Below, in pieces: positions 1 to 8,688 of a stretch of DNA of 64,000 nt. Numbering within the stretch: position 1 is the stretch's first letter; every line of letters starts with the position of its first letter. The stretch is taken from contig CAWHKW010000005.1 of the NCBI GenBank assembly GCA_963829995.1, positions 124,001 through 188,000 on the forward strand, given 5' to 3'. Under the pieces are notes generated by a model. That model was not told the DNA's origin and made no database searches. It worked only from the letters and a program-made list of their open reading frames with translations. This DNA is from JACCZX01 sp963829995. Its GTDB lineage: Bacteria > Pseudomonadota > Gammaproteobacteria > Burkholderiales > Burkholderiaceae_F. The translations under genes and the position numbers were made by a program.

Positions 1-336
1 CTCGGAGAGCTGCGCGGCAAATGGCCGGTCAGCTACGTGCCGTCGAGCTCTGTTACGAACGGCGGCGACTCGCGGGTCGATGTTTTATTGCGCCCGGACG
101 ATGTCGTGCACGATGACGCCAGCTCGCTGAAAGCCGAAGTCGTTCGCAAGACCTTTCGCGGCGGCGATTTCGTCTACACGCTGCGGCTGATGAGTGGACG
201 CGAAGTGCTGGCACTGGTGCCGAGTCATCACGATCACGCGATCGGCGAGAAAATCGGCATCCGGCTTGACGCCGAGCACGTGATTACGTTTCCGGCAGAA
301 TTCCCCGCAAAGTTTCCGTCAGATCCAGCGCGCTAG
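1..336 (+). CDS. ABC transporter ATP-binding subunit, C-terminal fragment (TOBE-type domain)
   Basis: The frame is open from base 1, so the gene starts upstream of the window; about 111 residues remain. They carry LRPDDV, then a short beta-rich stretch (VYTLRLMSGREV, GEKIGIRL, HVITFP). This is the pattern of the TOBE domain that closes the ATPase subunits of FbpC/PotA-type importers. The Walker motifs lie outside the window. By family the protein would energise uptake of a substrate delivered by a periplasmic binding protein; the substrate cannot be told from this piece. The next gene starts 12 bases downstream on the same strand, so the two may be co-transcribed. Confidence 0.7.
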   Translation, partial: LGELRGKWPVSYVPSSSVTNGGDSRVDVLLRPDDVVHDDASSLKAEVVRKTFRGGDFVYTLRLMSGREVLALVPSHHDHAIGEKIGIRLDAEHVITFPAEFPAKFPSDPAR

Positions 337-347
337 AAGAGGAACGC

Positions 348-986
348 ATGTACGTCCCCAGCCATTTCGCAGAATCGCGCATCGATGTCCTACACGATCT
401 GATCCGGACCCATCCGTTCGGCGCACTGGTCGTGCTTGCGTCGGACGGGCTTGATGCAAACCACATCCCATTCGAGATCGATCCCGAGCCTGCCCCGTTC
501 GGAACATTGCGCGGCCATGTGGCGCGCGCGAATCCGGTTTGGCGCGACTTTTCGTCGCAGGTCGACGCGCTTGTGATGTTTCAGGGAGCGCATTCCTACA
601 TCTCGCCGGCCTGGTACGCCACCAAAAAAGAGCACGGCAAGGTGGTGCCCACCTGGAATTACGCGGTCGTGCATGCGCATGGCCCACTGCGAGTGATCGA
701 CGATCGCAAATGGTTGCGGGAGTTCGTCGGGAAGCTGACCGATCGGCACGAAGCACCGCGCAGCGATCCGTGGAAAGTGACCGATGCGCCGGCCGACTTC
801 ATCGACACGATGGTGGCGGCGATCGTCGGCATCGAGATTCCGATTGCGAAACTGGCCGGAAAGTGGAAGGTCAGTCAAAACCGGCCGGCGCAAGATCGCG
901 CTGGTGTTATCGAAGGGCTCGGGCACCTGCCAAGCGATCTGGCAACCTCAATGGCGCAGCTTGTGCGCGACAAAGAAAGCGGTTAA
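348..986 (+). CDS. PaiB-like FMN-binding negative transcriptional regulator
   Basis: 212 residues, the usual length for the family. It opens with MYVPSHFAESR and continues with HPFGALVV, then GLDANHIPFEID, GTLRGHVARANP and an AWYATKKEHGKVVPTWNY block, all typical of PaiB/FMN_bind_2 proteins (Bacillus PaiB, a repressor of sporulation and degradative genes). The fold is a flavin-reductase-like split barrel that binds FMN; whether this copy regulates transcription is inference. A good ribosome site (gaggaa) lies just before the ATG. It follows the ABC ATPase end by 12 bases. Confidence 0.85.
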   Translation: MYVPSHFAESRIDVLHDLIRTHPFGALVVLASDGLDANHIPFEIDPEPAPFGTLRGHVARANPVWRDFSSQVDALVMFQGAHSYISPAWYATKKEHGKVVPTWNYAVVHAHGPLRVIDDRKWLREFVGKLTDRHEAPRSDPWKVTDAPADFIDTMVAAIVGIEIPIAKLAGKWKVSQNRPAQDRAGVIEGLGHLPSDLATSMAQLVRDKESG

Positions 987-1078
987 TCGCTAACCGCCTC
1001 CGTGACCACATCGCGCCGTCTGCGCAGCCCCTACTGCCGCAGCGGCGCCGAAACAGGCCCGCCGCCAGTGCGCCTTCG

Positions 1079-1600
1079 CTATTCGCGGTCTGCGGTCTCG
1101 GCTCCGATGCCGAACTCCTCGATCAGTTCGACCTTGCGTTCCTGCATTTGCAAGCCCAGCGATGCGGTGTCGAGCTTTGCCTTTTTCAGCTTCGGAAACA
1201 TTTCGTCTTCTTCTTCCTCAACGTGGTGCTCGATCAACTCGCTGAGCACCTTCACTTTCGCGTCATACAGATCGTCGTCGGGGGACATGTCCGCCAGCTG
1301 CGCGATAAGATCCTTCGCGGTGGCGTGTTCCACCACCGCCTCGTCGACCAGGTCTTCTTCGTCGAGGATGTCGCGAGCCGCCGGATAAAAGATCTCCTCT
1401 TCCACTTGCGCGTGAATGGTGAGCTCCGCGCAGATCGTTGCGGCCAACGTCTCCTTCTCGTTGTAGCTGCCTTCTCCTTCCGCCAGTTGGTCGTACTCCT
1501 TAAAGAGTTTCTCTACCTTGCGATGATCCGCAGTGAGCATCTCAATCGCGTCTGACTTCGTGCCGGCAGTGTTTTCAGTGTTCGATGACTTAGTTGCCAT
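1079..1600 (-). CDS. Hemerythrin (HHE) domain protein
   Basis: 173 residues. After a polar N-terminal tail of about 18 residues comes a four-helix HHE domain with the expected iron ligands: TADHRKVEKLF, IHAQVEEEIFYPA, VEHATAKDLI and LIEHHVEEEEDEMF. Proteins of this class bind a di-iron centre and sense or carry oxygen, or handle reactive nitrogen; the exact role here is unknown. The ATG is preceded by gagg at good spacing. It is convergent with the PaiB-like gene, and about 170 bases separate its start from the small frame downstream. The very acidic C-terminal half (EEEEDE) is common for soluble single-domain hemerythrins. Confidence 0.88.
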   Translation of the reverse strand: MATKSSNTENTAGTKSDAIEMLTADHRKVEKLFKEYDQLAEGEGSYNEKETLAATICAELTIHAQVEEEIFYPAARDILDEEDLVDEAVVEHATAKDLIAQLADMSPDDDLYDAKVKVLSELIEHHVEEEEDEMFPKLKKAKLDTASLGLQMQERKVELIEEFGIGAETADRE

Positions 1601-1771
1601 GGTGGTCCTCGTAAATCGATGGGTAAATCCGCAGCAACTACGGCAAGGCGTATGCCCGCCGCTAAAGGCCGGTTTTCCCCTCAGAAAAATGGATCGCCGC
1701 CGCCGCGGTTATCGCCGATTTGCGCCCGCCGATCGCGTAAATGATGGGAGTTCTAACCGCGCACCCTCAAC

Positions 1772-1903
1772 ATGCACCCGACTCCCACCTGGGCCGTTTA
1801 TCGAGACTCCAAAACGGGCCGTCTGATACGCAAATACATTCCGAACGGCGAAGCGAAGCAGACACCCCAAAAGACGGAATCCGCAAGAACCAAGCGCTCG
1901 TAG
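1772..1903 (+). CDS. Possible small basic protein (43 aa), unknown
   Basis: A 44-codon frame that encodes WAVYRDSKTGRLIRKYIPNG near its start. A tyrosine/arginine-rich core with a DSKTGR turn looks like a real short protein rather than chance translation. Resemblance to small Burkholderiales hypothetical proteins with a VYR..KTGRF pattern is from memory only. The ribosome site is weak (gggag sits about 21 bases upstream), which lowers confidence. It is the only candidate gene in the 330-base gap between the hemerythrin gene and ybhN; the rest of that gap shows nothing else I can support. Confidence 0.35.
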   Translation: MHPTPTWAVYRDSKTGRLIRKYIPNGEAKQTPQKTESARTKRS

Positions 1904-1929
1904 CGCGAGTGCGCACGCTTTCAACGCGC

Positions 1930-2889
1930 CTACGCCGAGGCTTTAGTACCGCAGCCGGCGTGCTCGTCGCGCTGCGGTCGCGCTTGTGCTTTGTGGCGAC
2001 GCGCTGAGAGTTCGAGCGCCAGATACGCCGCGCCGGCAATCATCAGCGGTCCCAGGTAGAAAACCGCACGGTATGCAAGCAGCGCCGCCAGCAGTTGATT
2101 AGTCGGATAAGCGCCTGCCAGCAGCGACAAAAACACAGCTTCCAGGACGCCGAGCCCGGCCGGAATATGGGTGATGACGCCTGCCACGCTGCTCGCCAGC
2201 AGCGCGCCAAGCACGGTGACAAAACCCACTTTGCCCTGCAGCAGCACGTACAAAACGGTTGCGACCAGCGACCAGTGTGTCACCGATGCGGCGATCTGCA
2301 ACGCTGCCATGCGTGCGCGCGGAAGCTCGATCGTGTGGTCGCGCACATTCCAGCAGCGCCGCTTCGACCATCGGCATGCGGCCAGGTAGGCGGCAGCCAC
2401 CAGCAGCAGGGCAACACCCAGAATGCGGAGTGCGGCCCCCGAGATCGGCGCATCGTCGGGCAACTCAACCAGGCCGCTCGCGAACGCTGCGCCGGCCAGC
2501 GCTGAGTAGCCGATCCAGTTCGTCAGCAGGCTGAAGCCAAGGATGCGCGTGATTACCGAAGCGTGCAGACCAAAGCGGCCATACAGCCGGTAGCGCAGTG
2601 CCACTCCACCCACCAGCGCACCAAGATTCAGATTGAACGCGAAACTGACACCCGCCACCGCCATCGTCCGGCCAATGCCGAGCCGGTGCCCGGTATAGCG
2701 GCGCGCCAGCAGGTCGTAGCTGACGTAGGCAGCGTGCGCAGCGACCGCGATCCCCGCGGCCAGCGCCAGCGTCGTCAGCGGCAGCGCGCGTAGCGCGCGC
2801 AGCACATCGTTCCAGTCGATCTCGCGCGCACGCCAGCCGATCAGCCCGAGCACCGCGAGCGCGAAGGCGATGAACAGGACCTGCTTCAC
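1930..2889 (-). CDS. ybhN: YbhN/UPF0104-type lysylphosphatidylglycerol-synthase-like membrane protein
   Basis: 319 residues with about eight hydrophobic segments: an N-terminal helix (VLFIAFALAVLGLIGW), then several between residues 40 and 300. The SFAFNLNLGALVGG and THIPAGLGVLEAVF stretches are hallmarks of the UPF0104/LPG_synthase_TM family. It lacks the soluble aminoacyl-transfer domain of MprF. It is third in a minus-strand run with an endonuclease/exonuclease/phosphatase protein and a ClsB-like enzyme, the arrangement of E. coli ybhP-clsB-ybhN. A role in membrane lipid handling is inferred from that context. The GTG at 2889 is assumed. The frame stays open about 75 bases further upstream without an ATG, so the true start could be earlier. 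Confidence 0.85.
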   Translation of the reverse strand: MKQVLFIAFALAVLGLIGWRAREIDWNDVLRALRALPLTTLALAAGIAVAAHAAYVSYDLLARRYTGHRLGIGRTMAVAGVSFAFNLNLGALVGGVALRYRLYGRFGLHASVITRILGFSLLTNWIGYSALAGAAFASGLVELPDDAPISGAALRILGVALLLVAAAYLAACRWSKRRCWNVRDHTIELPRARMAALQIAASVTHWSLVATVLYVLLQGKVGFVTVLGALLASSVAGVITHIPAGLGVLEAVFLSLLAGAYPTNQLLAALLAYRAVFYLGPLMIAGAAYLALELSARRHKAQARPQRDEHAGCGTKASA

Positions 2890-2984
2890 CCGCGGCCACG
2901 CGCGTCGCCAACGCGCCGGATGGCCGCGCTCGGTTTGATTTTTCGGGCTTCGATCGACGCGCAGTCATAGCGGTGGCGTCGGCT

Positions 2985-4271
2985 TCATTTGGCGTTTGTC
3001 GCCGTTTGAACGGCAGCCTTGGTTTCGATGCTTCGTCCACGGACGAAAGACCGGATGCGCAACCCGAAATGCGGCAATGCGCTTAGCCAGCGCGGGAAGC
3101 CGCGTGAAACGTGATACGCCAGCGACGCCAGCAGATAGCGCCACATCGTGGCGGGCGGAAGTCCCTCCAGCTTCGTCCGCTCACAGTCGTGTTCGATCAG
3201 ATACTGCAAGCGCCGTTGCAAGGTGGCGGCGAATTCGACATCGCGAATCAGAACGTTGGCCTCGAGATTCAGCGACAGGCTAAGCGGGTCGAGATTGCTC
3301 GAACCGACCGTACTCCATACGCCATCGACCACTGCGACCTTGCCGTGCATCTCTCGGCGGCAGTATTCGTGGATCGTCACGCCATCTTTGATCAAACTTT
3401 CATACAGCAGGCGTCCGGCCACCCGAGCGATGGGGACATCGGGATTGTTCTGCAGGATCAGATCCACTTTAACGCCGCGAGCAGCGGCGCGGCGCAGATC
3501 ACGCAGCAGCCGGTAACCGGGGAAAAAGTACGCGTTGGCGATCAACACTGTCTCACGCGCCGCGCGGATAGCCATTCGATAGGCGCGCTCGATATCGGTG
3601 CGGTGATCGTGGTTGTCGCGGCTGACGAACGCAACCGAGGCGTTGCCCAGCGCTGCGCGTGGAGTAGCCGCACCGACCACACCCGTTGCGTGCTGCTCAC
3701 CGCGACTGTTGCTCGGCATGAAGGCGCGGCGCCATAAGCGCCCCACCTTCAGCTGCTGCCGCACCGGTGCTAACGCCCGGCGCACAAAAGTGTGGATGTT
3801 GTCGACCACCGGGCCTTCGATGCGCACCGCATAGTCCTGCTTGGCCTTGTCACCAAAACTTTCGAGATGATCTTCGGAAAGGTTGATGCCGCCGACAAAA
3901 GCGATCCGCCCATCAACGACGATGATCTTGCGATGCAGCCGGCGCAGCGGATTCAGCTGGCGAACGATCGGGATCGGCTCATACACATGGACACGCACGC
4001 CGGCGTCGGTCAAGGCGGAGATGAAGGCGTCGGACAGATCGGGCGAGCCGAAACCGTCGACCGTCAAATCGACTTCGACCCCACGCCGCGCGGCATTGAT
4101 CAGGTGTTGCTGAATGTCGCGGCCCACACGGTCTTCGAACAGAATGAAAGTCTCGATCACGATCTCGTGCCTGGCTGCGTCGATCGCTTCGTAGACGGCG
4201 GGCAGGTACGTGTCGCCGTTTTCGAGCAAGTCGACGCGGTTGCCACCGATCCATTCCACCTTGAGTTTCAC
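2985..4271 (-). CDS. clsB: Cardiolipin synthase B-like phospholipase D family enzyme
   Basis: 428 residues from the GTG at 4271. That start is chosen because it overlaps the stop of the upstream gene (GTGA), implying translational coupling. Two complete HKD catalytic motifs are visible: LHRKIIVVDG in the first half and MHGKVAVVDG in the second. This marks a two-domain phospholipase D superfamily member that joins phospholipids to make cardiolipin. There is no N-terminal membrane anchor, as in ClsB and unlike ClsA. A basic C-terminus of about 60 residues follows the second domain. The gene lies between ybhP-like and ybhN-like genes, matching the E. coli operon. An in-frame ATG lies 48 bases upstream, inside ybhP. 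Confidence 0.9.
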   Translation of the reverse strand: MKLKVEWIGGNRVDLLENGDTYLPAVYEAIDAARHEIVIETFILFEDRVGRDIQQHLINAARRGVEVDLTVDGFGSPDLSDAFISALTDAGVRVHVYEPIPIVRQLNPLRRLHRKIIVVDGRIAFVGGINLSEDHLESFGDKAKQDYAVRIEGPVVDNIHTFVRRALAPVRQQLKVGRLWRRAFMPSNSRGEQHATGVVGAATPRAALGNASVAFVSRDNHDHRTDIERAYRMAIRAARETVLIANAYFFPGYRLLRDLRRAAARGVKVDLILQNNPDVPIARVAGRLLYESLIKDGVTIHEYCRREMHGKVAVVDGVWSTVGSSNLDPLSLSLNLEANVLIRDVEFAATLQRRLQYLIEHDCERTKLEGLPPATMWRYLLASLAYHVSRGFPRWLSALPHFGLRIRSFVRGRSIETKAAVQTATNAK

Positions 4272-5059
4272 AATCGCACCTCGCCAGCCAGCGGCGCGTG
4301 ATCGGACAGCGTCGCCCACGGACGCCGCGGCAACTGCAGCGGTTGATGCCGGAGATTGCGGACGTAGATCCGATCGAGCCTTAGCAGCGGCAGGCCCGCA
4401 GGGAAAGTGCGCGCCGGATGTCCATTGGCCCCGGCGTGAATCTCTTCGAGCGAGGAGTCACGCCGCAGCCGCTGATGCGCACGCCCCCGCCAGTCATTGA
4501 AGTCCCCGGCAATCACCAGCGGTGCATCGCTCGGTATCGTGCCCGCAAGCAGGTCGAGCAGCTGCTCGACCTGCCGCTGCCGGTGCGACTCGCGCAACCC
4601 GAAATGCACGCACACGGCGTGCAGCTGATGGGGCATATCCGGGACGTCGAGCACACAATGCAGCATCCCGCGCGGCTCGGACTCGCCGACGGACACATCG
4701 ATGTTTTGCCAGGCCACGATCGGATACTTGGACAGCAAAGCATTGCCGTGATGACCACTGGTCGACACCGCATTGCGCCCGTAGGCGTGCTGCGGCCAGA
4801 CCCGATCGGCCAGAACCTCGTACTGATGCGTCGAGACCTCCGTATCGGCAGCGCCGCCGATCTCCTGCAGGAATACCAGGTCGGCGCTCGCCACGCGCAG
4901 CGCATCGCGCATCTGCTGCAGCACATCGCGGCGCCGCAGCGCGCTAAAACCCTGGTGTGCGTTCAGCGTCAACACGCGAATCGCCGTCAAATCGGCAGCA
5001 GGTCCTTCATCCCGAACGCCGTGCGAGCGAGGCGTGTTTCCAATGGTTGCCGATGACAC
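4268..5059 (-). CDS. ybhP: Endonuclease/exonuclease/phosphatase family protein (YbhP-like)
   Basis: About 263 residues from a GTG at 5059; the start is uncertain because the frame stays open far upstream, antisense to the neighbouring cls gene. The fold markers are clear: VLTLNAHQGFS (metal-binding Asn), DLVFLQEIGG (catalytic Glu), VCVHFGL, VIAGDFNDW (Asp/Asn pair) and LSDHAPLAGEV (catalytic His). This is the Mg-dependent phosphodiesterase fold shared by exonuclease III and sphingomyelinases. Position as first gene of ybhP-clsB-ybhN suggests a phospholipid-related role. Its stop overlaps the clsB start by four bases. Confidence 0.85.
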   Translation of the reverse strand: MSSATIGNTPRSHGVRDEGPAADLTAIRVLTLNAHQGFSALRRRDVLQQMRDALRVASADLVFLQEIGGAADTEVSTHQYEVLADRVWPQHAYGRNAVSTSGHHGNALLSKYPIVAWQNIDVSVGESEPRGMLHCVLDVPDMPHQLHAVCVHFGLRESHRQRQVEQLLDLLAGTIPSDAPLVIAGDFNDWRGRAHQRLRRDSSLEEIHAGANGHPARTFPAGLPLLRLDRIYVRNLRHQPLQLPRRPWATLSDHAPLAGEVRL

Positions 5060-5173
5060 GCGATCGCTCCGCCCGCTGTGAACAGGGATTTTAGATGCCT
5101 CCCGAGGCAAAAGTCGCGCGGGCACGAGTGATGCGATGATCGCTCGGTTCACCGGCGACCCCAGGGAATCTGC

Positions 5174-6457
5174 ATGACCGAGTTTGGAACTACCTCGATC
5201 CCGACAATCGCGGTATTGATCGGCCTTGCGCTTGTCATCTTCTTTGCAGTGGTGATCTGGTCGATCAAGCGCCATCGCGATCCGACTCTGCGTGTCGAGT
5301 GCGACGCCTCGATCGAGGAGCTGATCCCGTCGCTGGCGGGTCTGACGTTGAGCACGGCGGTCGAAGGCAACAGCGTCGAAGTTCTCGAAAACGGCGCTTT
5401 CTTCGACGTGCTTATCGCGGACATTGCGTCTGCAAAGCGCTCGGTTCACTTTGAAAACTTTCTTTGGAAAGATGGCGTGCTCGGCAAGCGTGTGGCCGAC
5501 GCGCTTTGCGAACGAGCGCGCGCCGGCGTGACGGTGCGCGTGCTGCTCGATGCGGTCGGAACGAAGGAAATGGGCAAGTCCACCGAACAGCGTCTGAAGG
5601 ACGCCGGATGCAAGGTGGTGAAGTTTCACAAGTGGCACATTCGACATATCGGTGTGATGAACGAGCGCGACCATCGGAAGCTCGTCGTGCTCGATGGCCG
5701 CATCGCGTTGCTCGGTGGTCACTGCATCGTGGATACCTGGCTCGGGAACGCCGAAGACAAAGAGCATTTCGCGGACCTGAGCGTCCGGCTGCAGGGGCCA
5801 ATCGTGAACAGCGTGCAGGCGGCGTTCAGTGAGAACTGGGTGGGTCAAACCGGCGAGCTTTTCATGGGCGACGACGTGTTCCCCAAGCTCGAGCGCGCCG
5901 GCACGATCACCATTCATGCGGCCTTCGTGAAGCCCGAAGGTTCGGCGCCCACCGTCAAGATCCTGCACCACACCGTGATCTGCTGCGCCAAGAAGCGAAT
6001 CTGGATCCAGAACCCTTACTTCATCCCCGAGCCCGAAGCGATCGAGGCGTTCGGCAAAGCTGTCGCCAACGGCGTCGACGTGCGGGTCCTGATGCCTTCG
6101 ACCAGCGGCTCGGACAATCCGATGGTGCAGCACGCAGGACATCGCAATTTCGAGAAGCTGTTGCGCTGTGGCGTGCGGCTGTTCGAGTATCCGTCGACGC
6201 TGCTGCACCAGAAAGTAATGACGATCGACGGTGTGTGGTGCGCGATCGGATCGGCCAATTTCGATGACCGATCATTCGAAATCAACGACGAGATCACGCT
6301 GAGCTTCAACGACGCCGCGACAGCGAAGCGGCTCGACGAGGTTTTCGAAAAATACTGTCCGCATTGCGACGAGATCAAGCTGGAGAAGTGGCGCAAGCGA
6401 GGCTGGCGCCACAAGCTCCTCGACAATGCCTATTACCTCTTCAACGAGGTGCTTTGA
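5174..6457 (+). CDS. cls: Membrane-anchored cardiolipin synthase / phospholipase D-like protein
   Basis: 427 residues. One N-terminal membrane helix (TIAVLIGLALVIFFAVVIW, residues 11-29) is followed by two phospholipase D domains. Both HKD motifs are complete: DHRKLVVLDG and LHQKVMTIDG, the latter followed by GSANFDDRS, typical of cardiolipin synthases. The VFEKYCPHCDEIKLEKW tail carries a CPHC pair, which is unusual in this family. It is divergent from the ybhP-clsB-ybhN operon, with about 115 bases for promoters between them. It is paralogous to the ClsB-like gene and gives the cell two cardiolipin synthases at one locus. Confidence 0.9.
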   Translation: MTEFGTTSIPTIAVLIGLALVIFFAVVIWSIKRHRDPTLRVECDASIEELIPSLAGLTLSTAVEGNSVEVLENGAFFDVLIADIASAKRSVHFENFLWKDGVLGKRVADALCERARAGVTVRVLLDAVGTKEMGKSTEQRLKDAGCKVVKFHKWHIRHIGVMNERDHRKLVVLDGRIALLGGHCIVDTWLGNAEDKEHFADLSVRLQGPIVNSVQAAFSENWVGQTGELFMGDDVFPKLERAGTITIHAAFVKPEGSAPTVKILHHTVICCAKKRIWIQNPYFIPEPEAIEAFGKAVANGVDVRVLMPSTSGSDNPMVQHAGHRNFEKLLRCGVRLFEYPSTLLHQKVMTIDGVWCAIGSANFDDRSFEINDEITLSFNDAATAKRLDEVFEKYCPHCDEIKLEKWRKRGWRHKLLDNAYYLFNEVL

Positions 6458-6514
6458 CCCACCGACGTATCGAGCGGGACGAAGACCTCGCTAATTGCCC
6501 CCGCCTATGGCAGA

Positions 6515-7303
6515 TCACTCGTCCTCTTCAACCGCTTCGGTCGGCTCCTCACGCGGCGGTGCATCCAGCGGCAATGCTGTTGCCAGCCGCTCAAGGCCTG
6601 GCTGATCGGTCAAATCCAGGCTCAGCGGCGTGATCGAGATGTAACCGCGCTCCATCGCCCACAGATCGGTGCCTGGCTCGATCTGCTCGATCGGCACGAC
6701 AGTGAACCAGAAGTGCTTGCGGCCCATTGGATCCTGGCCGGGAACCACGCGCCCGTCGTAGTGACGTACTGCTTGACGGGTCCAGGTCATGCCGCGCGGC
6801 GTTGCCGGCAGGTTGACATTGAGCAACCGGGCGGAGGCATCGGCAAGCAGGACGCGCAGGACACGCTCTATATGCGGCTCGAGGCTGTCGAAGTCGGGCT
6901 CCTCGCCGCCCGGTGCTGTTGACGGAGTGCTGAGCGCGATGCCGCGGATGCCGAACAGCGTTGCCTGCTTCGCAGCGGCCAGCGTGCCCGAGTGCCAGAT
7001 GCCGTTGCCCAGGTTCACGCCGATGTTCACGCCCGACAGCACAACGTCGACGTGATCCCAGTTGTGCACGCCCAACGCTACGCAGTCGGCAGGCGTCCCG
7101 TTGACTCGCCAGGCTTCGACACCCGGGATGTGCGACGCGCGCCGATAGGTGAGCGGCCGCGAGGCGGTGATGGCGTGGCTGGCCGATGACTGTTCGACAT
7201 CCGGCGCAACTACGCGCACGTCACCGAAGCGCGATGCGACGCGGGCAAGCGTCGCGATGCCCGGACTGTGAATGCCATCATCGTTCGCGACTAGGATGCG
7301 CAC
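6515..7303 (-). CDS. surE: 5'/3'-nucleotidase SurE
   Basis: 262 residues. It opens MRILVANDDGIHSPGI, with the DD metal ligands of SurE, and continues with VAPDVEQSSASHAIT, NGTPADCVALGV and LSGVNIGVNLGNG, all family signatures. SurE is a divalent-metal phosphatase that removes phosphate from nucleoside 5' and 3' monophosphates and acts in stationary-phase survival. In many proteobacteria surE sits with pcm, nlpD and rpoS; here it stands alone, back to back with a lipid-kinase gene. The acidic tail (EEPTEAVEEDE) is longer than in E. coli SurE. Confidence 0.95.
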   Translation of the reverse strand: MRILVANDDGIHSPGIATLARVASRFGDVRVVAPDVEQSSASHAITASRPLTYRRASHIPGVEAWRVNGTPADCVALGVHNWDHVDVVLSGVNIGVNLGNGIWHSGTLAAAKQATLFGIRGIALSTPSTAPGGEEPDFDSLEPHIERVLRVLLADASARLLNVNLPATPRGMTWTRQAVRHYDGRVVPGQDPMGRKHFWFTVVPIEQIEPGTDLWAMERGYISITPLSLDLTDQPGLERLATALPLDAPPREEPTEAVEEDE

Positions 7304-7339
7304 GGATCAGTGGTCCCCGGATTGCCAAAAGTATCCCCG

Positions 7340-8263
7340 ATGAAGATTACCTTGGTTCACAACCCAAGCGCCGGAAGCGGCCAGTCCGCGCGCGACCTCG
7401 TGCGTCTGATCACGGATGCCGGGCACGAGGTCCGCCACCAGTCAAGCGAGCGGAAGTTGGACCAGCTACTGCGAGATCCTTGCGATCTGATCGTCGCGGC
7501 CGGAGGTGATGGCACGGTCGCGCGAGTTCTGCTGGCTGCAGCAGATGCTCAGGTGCCGTTTGCCGCGATTCCAATCGGCACCGCCAACAACATCGCCAAG
7601 ACGCTCGGAGTACTTGGGGATGCACGCGAACTCGTCGAGACATGGTCGACTTCGCCGCGCGCGGAGCGGCAGTTCGATATCGGCGCCATCGTTGCGCCGT
7701 GGGGCCACTATCGCTTCGTCGAAGCAGTCGGCGGCGGACCGATAGCAGAACTGATCCGCCGCGGCGAGGAAGTCGCCGCAGACGCAACACTGCTCGGCCG
7801 CGAGACGGATCGTGCGCTTCATCTGCTTACCGAACTTGTGCTCGAAACGCCTGCGCGCTACTGGAAAATCGACGCCGACGGTGTCGACCTGTCTGGCGAG
7901 TACATCGCGGTCGAGGTGCTCAACATCCGGTTCGTCGGGCCGAACCTGCCTCTTGCTCCAGAGGCCGACCCGAGCGATGGCATGCTCGACGTCGTTCTCG
8001 TCGGCGAAGCCGATCGGAAGCCACTGCTCGCTTATATCGAGAACCGCCTGCATCTTGCCAGCGGCCAACTGCCCGACCTGCGTGTCGTGCCGGCTCGCAC
8101 ACTTGAGATGATTGCGCCGGCCGGCGTGCAGTGCCACCTCGACGACCAAGTCTGGCCGCTGGATCAGCGCCTCGACCATGCAGCGACGTTGAGCGTGAGT
8201 TGCCAGAGTGGCGCGGCAACGTTCGTCGGAACAGCCGAAGGCCCGCCGCGAAAGTCAGCCTAG
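7340..8263 (+). CDS. YegS/DagK-type lipid kinase (diacylglycerol kinase catalytic domain)
   Basis: 307 residues from MKITLVHNPSAGSG. The catalytic-domain signatures are present: the N-terminal NPSAGSG, the ATP-site AAGGDGTVARVL near residue 60 and PIGTANNIAKTLG. The C-terminal part (GPNLPLAPEADPSDGMLDVV) matches the second domain of DagK/YegS proteins. It would phosphorylate a lipid such as diacylglycerol or phosphatidylglycerol with ATP. An in-frame GTG 30 bases upstream is possible, but the ATG start fits the family N-terminus. It starts about 35 bases from the divergent surE start. Confidence 0.9.
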   Translation: MKITLVHNPSAGSGQSARDLVRLITDAGHEVRHQSSERKLDQLLRDPCDLIVAAGGDGTVARVLLAAADAQVPFAAIPIGTANNIAKTLGVLGDARELVETWSTSPRAERQFDIGAIVAPWGHYRFVEAVGGGPIAELIRRGEEVAADATLLGRETDRALHLLTELVLETPARYWKIDADGVDLSGEYIAVEVLNIRFVGPNLPLAPEADPSDGMLDVVLVGEADRKPLLAYIENRLHLASGQLPDLRVVPARTLEMIAPAGVQCHLDDQVWPLDQRLDHAATLSVSCQSGAATFVGTAEGPPRKSA

Positions 8264-8293
8264 TATTTTTTCAGTTACCAGGAGGAACAAGCA

Positions 8294-8641
8294 ATGAGTA
8301 TTACGCGACACGACCAGAGCGCGATTCTTTCGCAAGCTGTAGAGCACGCTGAAACCGTTTACCTCGCAGGCATCGTGGCGAAAGATCTGAACAAGGACGT
8401 CAAGGGCCAGACCCAGGAAGTCCTCGACGAGATCGACCGCCTACTTGCGAAATGCGGCTCGAGCAAGTCAAAGATTTTGCAGTGTCATATCTGGGTGACC
8501 GACATCCGCAACCGCGCACCAATGAATGAGGTGTGGACCGAGTGGGTCGACAAGAAAAACCTCCCGGCGCGCGCCTGCGTTGAGGCCAAGCTCGCCGACC
8601 CGAAAGCGCTGGTAGAGATCATGGTGATCGCCGGCAAGTAG
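8294..8641 (+). CDS. RidA family protein (enamine/imine deaminase-like)
   Basis: 115 residues, with a strong ribosome site (aggagg) seven bases before the ATG. The frame has the YjgF/YER057c/UK114 layout: VYLAGIVAKD, then VLDEIDRLLAKCGSSKSKI and the C-terminal RACVEAKLADPKALVEIMVI. The RACVEAKLA block holds the conserved arginine that binds the carboxylate of the substrate. Classical RidA hydrolyses reactive 2-aminoacrylate-type enamines. This belongs to the subgroup with DIRNRAPMNEVWTEWVD, so the substrate may differ. A hairpin-rich gap follows. Confidence 0.9.
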   Translation: MSITRHDQSAILSQAVEHAETVYLAGIVAKDLNKDVKGQTQEVLDEIDRLLAKCGSSKSKILQCHIWVTDIRNRAPMNEVWTEWVDKKNLPARACVEAKLADPKALVEIMVIAGK

Positions 8642-8688
8642 CGAAAGTGCAAGAGATCCTCACCAAGCCTTCAGCTGGGCCGCGCCCG

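Noticed and set aside
1709..1924. Minus-strand 71-codon frame in the hemerythrin-ybhN gap
   Set aside because: No ribosome site and a random-looking composition; the plus-strand 43-residue frame is more protein-like.
5060..6208. A much longer YbhP-like protein extending upstream on the minus strand
   Set aside because: The extension is antisense to the intact cardiolipin synthase gene and has no protein-like pattern; a start near 5059 fits the family.
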